Assembly: GCF_031880315.1 (NCBI RefSeq)
Contig: NZ_CP134771.1
Coordinates: 6,077,001 to 6,141,000, forward strand
Reading direction: 5' to 3'
DNA from: Pseudomonas baltica
Lineage (GTDB): Bacteria > Pseudomonadota > Gammaproteobacteria > Pseudomonadales > Pseudomonadaceae
DNA: 64,000 nucleotides
The notes beneath the pieces are model-generated. The model ran no database searches and had not been told where the DNA came from. It saw nothing but the letters and a program-made list of their open reading frames with translations. Below, piece by piece: positions 52,108 through 59,749 of this stretch. How positions within the stretch are numbered: the stretch's first letter is position 1; every line of letters begins with the position of its first letter. A program made the position numbers and the translations under genes.

Positions 52108-52821
52108 ATGAAACTGCTCATCGCTGCTCTGTCCCTGCTGTTTTCGCCTCTGCTGCTTGCTCAGCCCGCACTGCACGGCGACCTGCCGCTGCAATACCTC
52201 GAACAGCCCGGTAACGGCCAGCCCGACCAGCCGTTGGTGATCTTCCTGCATGGCTACGGCAGCAACGAAGCGGACCTGTTCGGCCTCAAGGACGATTTGC
52301 CCGAAGGCTATACCTACCTGTCGGTGCAGGCGCCGATGCAGATCAGCCAGGACGGCTACCAGTGGTTCACCCCCAAGGGTGAGGCGACCGAATACGATGG
52401 CCTGGGCGGCGACGTGAACAGCAGCGAAGCGCGTATCGCCGCGTTCATCAAAGCGGCTGTGGCCAAGTACCACACGCGTGCGGATCGGGTGACCCTGGTG
52501 GGCTTCAGTCAGGGCGCGATCATGAGCTATCAGGTCGCGCTGCATGATCCGCAAAGCATCGGCGCGATGGCGGCGCTAAGTGGCAAGTTGCTGCCACCCT
52601 TGCGGAACAAGATAAAGGCTGATCCGCAGTACGCCAAGGTGCGCTTCTTCATCGGCCATGGCACGGCGGATAACGTCCTGCCGGTGGCGAGTGCGACCCA
52701 GGCCGATGAGAGCCTGCGGGCGATTGGCATTACCCCGCAGATTCATCTGTATCCGGGATTGCGCCATTCGATCAGCGAGGCCGAGGTGAGTGATTTGCGG
52801 GATTGGTTGAAGGCTCGGTAG
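52108..52821 (+). CDS. Exported phospholipase/carboxylesterase (alpha/beta hydrolase)
   Basis: 237-residue alpha/beta hydrolase with a short signal peptide (KLLIAALSLLFSPLLLA). LVIFLHGYGSNEADLFGLKD is the oxyanion region, TLVGFSQGAIMSYQVALHDP the nucleophile elbow (GFSQG), and the Asp and His lie in GHGTADNVLPVASA and PGLRHSISEAEV. It belongs to the carboxylesterase/thioesterase (EstB/YpfH-like) group. The ATG at 52108 is chosen because it puts the signal peptide first. A 13-bp-stem hairpin follows at 52833. Confidence 0.87.
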   Translation: MKLLIAALSLLFSPLLLAQPALHGDLPLQYLEQPGNGQPDQPLVIFLHGYGSNEADLFGLKDDLPEGYTYLSVQAPMQISQDGYQWFTPKGEATEYDGLGGDVNSSEARIAAFIKAAVAKYHTRADRVTLVGFSQGAIMSYQVALHDPQSIGAMAALSGKLLPPLRNKIKADPQYAKVRFFIGHGTADNVLPVASATQADESLRAIGITPQIHLYPGLRHSISEAEVSDLRDWLKAR

Positions 52822-52832
52822 AGGGTAGGGCA

Positions 52833-52865
52833 AGCGCCCTTCGTTTATTTGCAACGAAGGGCGCT
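52833..52865. terminator. Strong hairpin between convergent genes
   Basis: AGCGCCCTTCGTT (52833-52845) pairs perfectly with AACGAAGGGCGCT (52853-52865) over a 7-base loop. It separates the esterase (plus) from the immunity-like gene (minus) that ends at 52870. No U-tract follows in either direction, so it may terminate weakly or act as an RNA stabiliser. Confidence 0.6.
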
Positions 52866-52869
52866 GCTG

Positions 52870-53334
52870 CTAGATTGGTCGATCCTTATGCATCGAACTC
52901 ATCCGCTCCACCTCCCACGCCGTGAAGTACCCAACGAAGAGTTCAATATCTGGATATGCCGCTATTGGGAAAGAGTCACATCCGCCTCTTTCTCCCAATA
53001 CAGGAAGTTTTGTAGCGGGCCAGGAACGAGTCGGTGAGCCAAGAAATTCCAAGGCTTGGGTTCTATTCCAAGTGCTGGAAATACCTAGCGGTGGTGGCGC
53101 GGAGTAGACCTGCATATCCCCAGGCCGGGCTTTTAGCTGGATGTGAACCTCGACGAACTTTGAGGTTTGAGCATCGAACATGAAATCAACGCCATTTTCT
53201 ATTGAGTACGTATGCCAGAATGAATTGTCGTCGGTGGGGTCTTTCATTTGTGGCGTCAAACCCGGAACGTTAATGACCTCTGGTTCTGCTCTGCCTAATG
53301 TATTTAATATTTCGTTAAATTTTTCTGCGACCAT
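52870..53334 (-). CDS. DUF6392 immunity-like protein, distal copy
   Basis: 154-residue soluble protein, paralogous to the one encoded at 53655-54119 (shared NGVDFMFDAQTSKFVEVHIQ/KGVEFVFDSETFHFIKVHIL, PLGISSTWNRTQALEFLGSP, TRSWPATKLPVLGERGGCDS/TKSWPANNIPTIGDVGGCDS, ending SSMHKDRPI/SVMHKNRPV). Belongs to DUF6392, found beside S-type pyocin toxins, so likely the immunity protein of an older toxin. A fossil of a second toxin module lies just upstream (53462-53535). Base composition is clearly AT-richer than the neighbours, a mark of an acquired cassette. Confidence 0.8.
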   Translation of the reverse strand: MVAEKFNEILNTLGRAEPEVINVPGLTPQMKDPTDDNSFWHTYSIENGVDFMFDAQTSKFVEVHIQLKARPGDMQVYSAPPPLGISSTWNRTQALEFLGSPTRSWPATKLPVLGERGGCDSFPIAAYPDIELFVGYFTAWEVERMSSMHKDRPI

Positions 53335-53461
53335 TTATATATTTCAGCTTTTTTTCGATTTTGTGAGGGCTTTACTGGAATGGTCAGTGACGCGCACATG
53401 GCGAGAATGTTACGTAGATCCTGGGGATCAATTTTTCGCATAGATGTAACCGCAAGATAAT

Positions 53462-53535
53462 GCGCTGGCATGATAGCTGGGCTTATGCAGCTCGACATCC
53501 TGTACTTCGTGGCGCTAGGTGCGTTCCTGTTCAGA
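53462..53535 (-). pseudogene. Fossil of a second pyocin toxin module
   Basis: 74 bp that align with 54552-54626 of the pyocin gene at roughly 70% identity with one gap by eye, with conserved blocks such as CTTCGT, CAGCTCG, CATCC, CGTTCC and TCAGA in the same order (plus-strand sequence). The aligned part is the boundary where the translocation region meets the toxin domain. The corresponding reading frame is interrupted by stops. It sits in the 320-bp gap between the two immunity-like genes; nothing else in that gap (53335-53654) is recognisable. Confidence 0.6.
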
Positions 53536-53654
53536 GGTAGCCAATTCCTTCCCTAGACTAGGACGAAAACGCTGACGCCGCCCATGTAGATTGTCAATGG
53601 CGACGCCAGCATTACTAACAATCACGCCCAATCGTTAAAATATATATGAGGAGG

Positions 53655-54119
53655 TCAAACAGGGCGGTTCTTGTGCATTACACTGATTTGGTCAATATCT
53701 CCGGAGGTTGAATATCCGATGAACAGTTCAAGACGCTCGTGACCTGTCAGCGTAAATGAATCACAGCCGCCTACATCACCGATAGTTGGTATGTTATTGG
53801 CCGGCCAGGATTTCGTCGGTTGGCCAAGGATGGAATGGGCTTTTTCTCGATTCCAGTCCAGTGAGATGCCCAAGGGGAGGGCGCCTGTATACACGTGGCT
53901 TGCCATCGGGGACGGCCTAAGTAGAATATGCACCTTAATGAAGTGGAAAGTTTCTGAGTCGAAAACAAATTCTACACCCTTCTCCGGTTTGTAGTCGAAG
54001 AAGAAGGATTCATCCTCAGTTGGGTATTTCATATCAGGAAGTAGTCCCAGCTCAGCGATGACCTCTGCCTCGGGTTTGCCGAGAGCAGCTACTACCTTTT
54101 CAAAGTTCTGTTCAATCAT
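53655..54119 (-). CDS. DUF6392 immunity-like protein, toxin-linked copy
   Basis: 154-residue soluble protein with the DUF6392 features described for its paralogue; the C-terminal half (LPLGISLDWNREKAHSILGQ, WPANNIPTIGDVGGCDSF, LELFIGYSTSGDIDQISVMH) is best conserved. Its ATG overlaps the stop of the toxin domain by four bases (ATGA), the arrangement of a bacteriocin immunity gene translated with its toxin. It is predicted to bind and neutralise the C-terminal nuclease-like domain. It is intact although the toxin gene is broken, so it may now act as an orphan immunity gene. Confidence 0.82.
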   Translation of the reverse strand: MIEQNFEKVVAALGKPEAEVIAELGLLPDMKYPTEDESFFFDYKPEKGVEFVFDSETFHFIKVHILLRPSPMASHVYTGALPLGISLDWNREKAHSILGQPTKSWPANNIPTIGDVGGCDSFTLTGHERLELFIGYSTSGDIDQISVMHKNRPV

Positions 54120-54652
54120 TCGTAAAGGCCGTCCTTCCGGTTCATTTCGTGCAAAGCCTCAATTATGGCCGTGATTTGCTCGGTTGACATACCTGATTCG
54201 AGGAGCGCGGGTCGGTATGCGTTGATGTTGCTATTCACGGCTACCTCTAAGTTAGCACCATCGAGTGCCGATTTATCCTTGGTATTCCTTCCTCCATAAG
54301 TTTCGCTGTATCTCTGATGGATTTCCCTTGGGATAGCGACAGCGGCCCCTCTACTAACTAACTTCTTACGCACGTCAACTGGCATCAGAGGATTCGCTTC
54401 TAGGTAGTGGATCTCTAGTGCTTTGCCTGACGGAACATGGTCGATATCCAATCGATCTCCCTTACTGCGTTGCGCCAAATCTTTATACGGCCCGACCTCT
54501 CCGAGCTCCACTGGCGGCCGTTCAACCGCTAGATAAAGCGTAGGCAAGCCGGTGCTGGCAGGATAGCGAAGGATATACAGCTCGGCATCCAGCGCTTCGT
54601 AACCAGGGGTTACGTTCCCGGTCAGACCTTGCAGTTCCAAAGAAGGACCCGG
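54116..54652 (-). pseudogene. S-type pyocin, C-terminal toxin segment (after in-frame amber)
   Basis: The frame continues without shift after the TAG at 54655-54653: PGPSLELQGLTGNVTPGYEA, then a linker (DAELYILRYPASTG) and the cytotoxic domain with RLDIDHVPSGKALEIHYLEA, AAVAIPREIHQRYSETYGGR and NAYRPALLESGMSTEQI. The DIDH and HxxYSETYGGRN blocks are typical of a predicted nuclease-type toxin at the tip of S-type pyocins. A TTG (54640) could start translation, but no Shine-Dalgarno is evident. The stop overlaps the immunity gene by four bases. Confidence 0.8.
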
Positions 54653-55747
54653 CTAGACAGGCTTCAGCGGATCGGTGATAGGCAGTTCGGTGGAGGCATC
54701 ACCGGGTTGCACTATCGGCGTGACGTGGATCAGCCGTGGCGGGGTATTGATCAACGCCTGATAGGCACCTGTCTGCGTGTTCAACGTCAGGTCGATCACC
54801 GGTGCCCGGAGCGGAAAGTCCTCGCGGCCAGCGACTACATTTATCCGTAAGCCATCGGCGTCACTGCGCAACGTAGCGGCGTATGGCAAGGTGACCGGTT
54901 GGCCGCTTTGCGCTGCCGCGTCCAAGGTGGCCGAATCTGGCGCAGGCAAGGTGTCCAGCGGCATCAGCAGCACGCTGCGACGCTCTCCATTGCCCAGGTT
55001 CGATGGCCAGAGCAGAGCGATAAAGCCCACCGCCAGGCCCGACAGCAACACCGTGGCCGATGAGGTTATCCCGAGCGCGATCTTGGAGAGTATGTCGATA
55101 GCCGTCCTGATGGCGGTCCGCAGCGATAGGGGATTACTGTCTAGGATCGATAGCGCTGAGCCTGCGGCTACCAGCGAGGGGGCTTGACCTTTGAGCTGCG
55201 GAATGTCGACAACCAAGGCGCCTGGTAGCGCCCGCCACGCATCGAGGCGCGCGTTAGCCGCGTTCAGAGCATCCTCTTGCGCCTGTGCCTTCAGGCGTCT
55301 CTCCAGTTCAGCTGCGGCAGCCTGCGCCTCCTCGCGAGCCTGCTGCTCCAGCTGTTCGCGCTTTGCTGTGGCTTGACGTTCCAGCTCAGCCGTCAACGCG
55401 GCTTGTTGAGCGTTATGTTCGGCCAGGCGCTGCTGGCTGGACGCCGTAGCAGTGCGGATTGCATCCAGCCTTACAGCCAACTCTTTCAGGTGGCGAATGC
55501 TTTCATTGCGCAGAACAGCTTCGCGAGCTTTGGAGAACGACGTATTCAGTCCCTTGTCGCGGTCGAGTTCTACGAACTGCAACAGTGCTTCCAGTTCTGG
55601 CTTACCTAACGGCGGATCGGTAAAAAGACTGTCCACGCCCGCTTGTAACGGCAACGGTGGCATGCCTGCCAGCAATGCCTCGATATGACCTTTTACCGCC
55701 GAAAGGTCATATCGAGGCATTGCTGGCAGGCATGCCACCGTTGCCAT
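54653..55747 (-). pseudogene. S-type pyocin, central segment (coiled-coil and translocation region)
   Basis: 364 codons. The first about 23 derive from the inverted duplication; genuine pyocin sequence resumes at GHIEALLAGMPPLPLQAGVD. Residues about 90-170 form a long Ala/Glu/Gln coiled-coil (AELERQATAKREQLEQQARE), then a hydrophobic hairpin (SATVLLSGLAVGFIALLWPS) and the S-pyocin translocation domain (LLMPLDTLPAPDSATLDAAA, VIDLTLNTQTGAYQALINTP). It ends at TAG in the Pro-rich hinge (LPITDPLKPV), exactly where the toxin domain should begin. Frame differs from the N-terminal segment. Confidence 0.82.
55650..55745. repeat. Perfect 44-bp inverted duplication inside the pyocin gene
   Basis: The 44 bases at 55650-55693 are repeated exactly, in inverted orientation, at 55702-55745, with an 8-base loop (TACCGCCG). 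One arm (55650-55693, minus strand) is the genuine coding sequence for KGHIEALLAGMPPL; the other is an extra inverted copy. The reading frame changes across it. A perfect palindrome of this length inside a gene points to a recent template-switch event rather than a functional repeat. Confidence 0.95.
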
Positions 55748-56157
55748 CTGACTGATAGGCGATTGGCTTCGGCTATCAGGGAGTCGATTACTACAAGCTT
55801 CGCGGCAATATGGCCTACTGGCGAGATGTCGACCAAAGGGGCGGTGTCCGCCACCCTGGTATCGATATCTGCCCGGGCAGTGGCAAGGATCTGCGGATTG
55901 GCTTGAGATACCCTTTGCTTCGAAGCCTGAAGCTGAGCGTCGACTTCCTTTTCATAGGCTTCAGGCTGAGGTGGTCCGTAGTCTTCGGGGAAAACCGGGA
56001 TGGCGGTGGAAGACAGATATCCGGTTCCAAACACGTAACCGCCTGGCCTGCCGAGCGGGTGGTTCGCTTCCAGGAGCACACCATCATAGGTCGAGGTGAT
56101 GTGAGATGAGTCGAGGTATACCGGCCCTTGCCGTGTGTTTCTGAGATGGTCATCCAT
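55693..56157 (-). pseudogene. S-type pyocin, N-terminal segment
   Basis: 154 codons: MDDHLRNTRQGPVYLDSSHI, then GVLLEANHPLGRPGGYVFGT and a stretch (AYEKEVDAQLQASKQRVSQA, LVDISPVGHIAAKLVVIDSL) typical of the N-terminal receptor-binding and helical part of S-type pyocins. It ends in the extra inverted copy (reading WQRWHACQQCLDMTFRR then TAA), so no full-length protein can be made. With the central and C-terminal segments the ancestral protein had about 680 residues, a normal S-pyocin size. The ATG at 56157 has only a weak AGAGA upstream. Confidence 0.75.
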
Positions 56158-56376
56158 GTCGCTGTCTCTTTGTCAGGAAAGGACAGCGTGACCGGTGGGG
56201 TGAAGCGGTTGTAGGTGGGGATGGATATTGAAGTTGTAAGAAAAGGAAGCCTGAACAGGGAGGCAGGCGCGTACGCCTTCAACAGCCTGGCTTGCGGCTT
56301 AAAGGGGCCAGCCAGCTGCTGCGAGGAGTGGCCGATATTATCGGGGGCAAGCCTCCTCGCTACAGTGTGATGCCGG

Positions 56377-57585
56377 TCAATGGGCCACTGGCTTGAACCC
56401 CGCCCGCCGCGCCAGCAGCACCGTTACCCAGACCACCGCCAGCAGCAGCGCCGCGACCCACGGCAGGCTGCGGGTGCCTTGGCCATGCAGCAACAAGCCC
56501 CCCACGATACCGCCACCAGCGATGCCCATGTTCCAGGTGGTCACCAGCATCGCCTGGGCGACGTCGGCGGCGCGTTCGCCGACCTTGGCGCAGGCCGTCT
56601 GCAGCAGCGTCGCGGCGCCGCCGAAGGCGAGGCCCCAGACCACCATCAGGGCGTACACCGCCGCCGCACTTTGGCTCCACAGCGCCAAGGCAACGCTGGC
56701 ACCGATGAACATCAACGTCGTCACCAGGGTCAACTCGCGCAGCCAGCGATCGATCAGCATGCCGATCAGGGTGATACCGCCCAGCGCCGAGGCGCCGAAT
56801 ACCAGCAGAACGATGCCGACTTGCGCGTCCAGGCCCGATGGCACCAGCAGCGGGGCGATGTAGGTATAGAGAATGTTGTGCGCGAGGACAAACCCTAGAG
56901 TCGCCAACAGCACCGGCTTGACCCCGGCGATGCGCCACACCGAGCCCAGCGAAAAGGTCTCGGTGGCAGGTTGACCCGCGAAGTCCGGCACCTTGACCCG
57001 CACCCACAGCAACAACGCGAGGGTCATCACCGACATGCAGATAAACGTGGTCTGCCAGCCGGCGATGGTGCCCAGCAGCGTGCCGGCGGGAATGCCCAGG
57101 GTCAGCGCCAGCGGGGTGCCGACCATGGCCACTGCAATCGCCCGGCCCTTGAGTGGCGGCGCGACCATGCGCGCCGCATAGCCGGCCAACAACGCCCAGA
57201 CCAACCCGGCAAACACCCCGGCGAAAAACCGTGCCACCAGTGTCAGCGGGTACCAGCTGGACAGTGCGGTGATGGTATTGACCACGGCAAAGCCGCCGAT
57301 GGCGATCATCAACAGTGGCCGACGCCGCCAGCCTTGAGTCATCAAGGTCAGCGGTATGGCCGCCAGCAACGAACCCAGCGCATAGAGCGTCACCAGTTGC
57401 CCCACCAGCGCTTCGGAGACCTGCAAGCTCTTGCCCATCTGCGGCATCAGGCCGGCCGGCAGGGCTTCGGTGAGGATGGTGATGAATCCGGCCATGGCCA
57501 AGGCCAGCAGGCCGGTCCAAGGCAGACGAGTATCGGCGACGGGCTGTTCGACAGCGTCGCGGGGGAATTCCTGTGAAATGCTCAT
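56377..57585 (-). CDS. MFS transporter (DHA1, drug/metabolite exporter)
   Basis: 402-residue inner-membrane protein with 12 helices. LALAMAGFITILTEALPAGL at helix 1, the signature MTQGWRRRPLLMIAIGGFAV, and MVGTPLALTLGIPAGTLLGT near the proline/glycine-rich motif C (exporter signature). The group resembles AraJ/YdhP-type exporters of arabinose-like sugars, purines or drugs. The ATG at 57585 is chosen (AGGGA nine bases upstream); the frame is open further upstream but over a REPIN. Divergent from pvdP. Confidence 0.87.
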   Translation of the reverse strand: MSISQEFPRDAVEQPVADTRLPWTGLLALAMAGFITILTEALPAGLMPQMGKSLQVSEALVGQLVTLYALGSLLAAIPLTLMTQGWRRRPLLMIAIGGFAVVNTITALSSWYPLTLVARFFAGVFAGLVWALLAGYAARMVAPPLKGRAIAVAMVGTPLALTLGIPAGTLLGTIAGWQTTFICMSVMTLALLLWVRVKVPDFAGQPATETFSLGSVWRIAGVKPVLLATLGFVLAHNILYTYIAPLLVPSGLDAQVGIVLLVFGASALGGITLIGMLIDRWLRELTLVTTLMFIGASVALALWSQSAAAVYALMVVWGLAFGGAATLLQTACAKVGERAADVAQAMLVTTWNMGIAGGGIVGGLLLHGQGTRSLPWVAALLLAVVWVTVLLARRAGFKPVAH

Positions 57586-57696
57586 GGACGCAGTCCCTTG
57601 TCTTGAAGGTGGCCATCTTGACGGTTCGCGCGGTGAAGAAAAACAGGCCTGAGGTCCGCTCATTCCGGCCACCGGGGTCCGCAAACGACGCTGTCG

Positions 57697-57772
57697 CCAG
57701 GAGGCTTGCCCCCGGAAATAGGGCCTCCAGGCAGTTGCTGCCGATACGCCCTGTCGCGGGCGAGCCTCCTGG
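57697..57772. repeat. REPIN-type palindrome upstream of pvdP
   Basis: CCAGGAGGCTTGCCC (57697-57711) and GGGCGAGCCTCCTGG (57758-57772) are inverted ends (one mismatch) of a palindromic element in the 390-bp gap between the MFS gene and pvdP. The rest of the gap is AT-rich near 57825-57900 and presumably holds the pvdP promoter. Confidence 0.65.
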
Positions 57773-57975
57773 CTACGGGTGGCCGCCGGGCGGTACCCAG
57801 GGGCCACTAGCGGGGATCTTGAAATATCTGTTAACGTATTCGTCAATTAGATGGCGTGATTATTAAAAAATCTAAAAAAAGTCAATATTCTGTCTTTTGT
57901 CTGTTTAGCAAGGTGCACGGCGATGCTGACCAGGAGGTCGGAGCGCGCCTTTTATTGTTGTATGGGGAGGGATGC

Positions 57976-59592
57976 ATGGAGATTTCACGCCGCAAGATTC
58001 TGGCGGGGATGGCGCTCACTGGCGTGCTGGCGCCTGCCGGCTATTTCGCCGCCAAACGTTACAAAGCCTACCGGGACAAGGACTTGACCCCGGACGCCCC
58101 CAAAGTCGAACTGGCCGACGCCAAGATGCAACATCTCAGCAGCCAGTTGCGCGGCATCTGGTTGCTGGACGTCAGCGGTATGCCGGCACTCGAAGGGCTG
58201 CCTGGCAGCGATGTACAGATGTTTCTGGACGTCGCCGAGCGCGGCCGCGGTTTATCCGGCTATGTCGATTCCGCCGCCAATCTGCGCACGCCCGCCGAAC
58301 CACGCTACCGGATACTCGGCGACATGGTCGATGCGTCGGTGCAGGAAATCCGCTGGCGGCTGCTCGATCGCGAATCGCCGCGGCAGGTGGCGGCCTATGA
58401 GTTCGTCTCTCAACTGAATGAACAGTGGGCGAGCTTCGGGGTGGCCGATGCCGACACCATGACCGGCGAACTGCACACCCTGGACCCGAACAAGCCTTCG
58501 GTGGGTAAAGTGGCGAATTTCGTTGCGCGCAAGCAGCCGTTTCCGGAATCGCGCGAACGCTTGCCTGTCGCGCCCGGCTTGCTGGCCTGGGGCATCACCC
58601 CACAAAAACGCCTGGAGCACCAGTTGTGGCACTTTTCACGGGACAAATGGCATTTGTTGTCCGATGACCGTCGCGAGGCCTTGCGTGCCTTGGGCTGGCA
58701 ACCTGGCCCGCGCAACGCCGAGCGCGATGCCCGAGGGCGCACCAAGGACCACAACGGCTCAGGCGAAGACTTCTTCTTCATGCATCGCTACATGCTGACC
58801 ACCGCGCGCACCTACCAGGACCTGCCGTCCTGGCGGCATTTCCCGGTGCCGCCGCCGGCGGCCGTACAGGATTGGGTCGGCTTCGCACGTTTTTACGACA
58901 ACCACGGCGGCTGCTGCGTGCCGCCGACCTGGCAGATCCCGGAAGACCAACCCTACAGCGTCGGCATGGGCCTGGTGAAGAGTCCGGAAACCTTCTACAG
59001 CAACTTTCAGGTCTGGGAGTCCCGTTATCGCGATCATCAATACCTGGCGAAGATGACCTTGGCGCAGTTCGGCTCCGAGCTGGAGCTGAGCCTGCACGAC
59101 TGGCTGCACATGTGCTGGTCGAGCGTCCCGCGCAATCCTGCGACCGGCGAGCCGGTGCCGGCCGCGCGTGATCCGTCGGACTTCGCCGAGCACTGGTTCG
59201 CCCGCGACAACGATTTTCTGGGCGATCCGTTCTCTTCCCACCTCAATCCGACGTTCTGGCGCCTGCATGGCTGGATCGATGACCGCGTCGAGGACTGGTT
59301 CGATGCCCACGAGCGCGCCCATCCAGGTCAGGTAGTACGCCGCGAAGTGCGCGGCGTGCCGTGGTTCGCCACCGGGCCCTGGGTCACGGTGGACGAGCCC
59401 TGGCTGGGGTCGACGACCCATGGCTGCGGCGCTGAACTCACGGCCAGCAACGAAGCCGATGCCAGCGAGGTGGAGGTGATGAAGCTGGCATTGCATGTTG
59501 CCGCCGACGACAAGGATCACATAGGCGATGCGGTGTCCAGGGCGCCGCGCCGGCCCTACTATGCGCGGAGCTTGCCAACGGCCAAGGTATAA
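57976..59592 (+). CDS. pvdP: PvdP-like tyrosinase for pyoverdine chromophore maturation
   Basis: 538-residue periplasmic copper enzyme that oxidises the tyrosine-derived ring to form the pyoverdine fluorophore. A Tat signal (SRRKILAGMALTGVLAPAGY) opens the protein. The tyrosinase domain carries copper-site histidines in RLEHQLWHFSRDKWHLLSDD, DFFFMHRYMLTTAR, LSLHDWLHMCWSSVP and LNPTFWRLHGWIDDRVEDWF. PvdP is about 544 residues in P. aeruginosa. The ATG at 57976 has GGAGG six bases upstream and gives the Tat motif at once. No other pvd gene is in the window, so it is located away from the main cluster. Confidence 0.9.
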   Translation: MEISRRKILAGMALTGVLAPAGYFAAKRYKAYRDKDLTPDAPKVELADAKMQHLSSQLRGIWLLDVSGMPALEGLPGSDVQMFLDVAERGRGLSGYVDSAANLRTPAEPRYRILGDMVDASVQEIRWRLLDRESPRQVAAYEFVSQLNEQWASFGVADADTMTGELHTLDPNKPSVGKVANFVARKQPFPESRERLPVAPGLLAWGITPQKRLEHQLWHFSRDKWHLLSDDRREALRALGWQPGPRNAERDARGRTKDHNGSGEDFFFMHRYMLTTARTYQDLPSWRHFPVPPPAAVQDWVGFARFYDNHGGCCVPPTWQIPEDQPYSVGMGLVKSPETFYSNFQVWESRYRDHQYLAKMTLAQFGSELELSLHDWLHMCWSSVPRNPATGEPVPAARDPSDFAEHWFARDNDFLGDPFSSHLNPTFWRLHGWIDDRVEDWFDAHERAHPGQVVRREVRGVPWFATGPWVTVDEPWLGSTTHGCGAELTASNEADASEVEVMKLALHVAADDKDHIGDAVSRAPRRPYYARSLPTAKV

Positions 59593-59749
59593 TAGTGGCT
59601 AAAAGCTATTCTATGGCTGTAAGCCTTGATCTACGTGGTCTAAAGCTTAAGCTCTAATGATGAGCTGCTCTTGTATAGTTCTCATGTACAGGTATCGTAC
59701 AACGTACTGGCACCCGGTCCGACGTGGTGCCTGTCCGGGAGCGAGCAAC

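Noticed and set aside
53304..53498. 64-codon minus-strand frame overlapping the start of the distal immunity gene
   Set aside because: No family resemblance, no ribosome-binding site, and it covers the fossil toxin segment in another frame.
56227..56237. P-box (ATTGAAGTTGT) for PrtN activation of the pyocin
   Set aside because: A single copy and on the plus strand, opposite to the pyocin; tandem copies in gene orientation are expected.
56251..56266. SOS (LexA) box upstream of the pyocin: CTG-N10-CAG
   Set aside because: The spacer is GC-rich (AACAGGGAGG), unlike the AT-rich centre of LexA boxes, so a chance match is likely.
57821..57843. PvdS (iron-starvation sigma) promoter upstream of pvdP
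   Set aside because: GAAAT-N15-CGT departs from TAAAT-N16-CGT in one base and in spacing; not strong enough to list as a feature.
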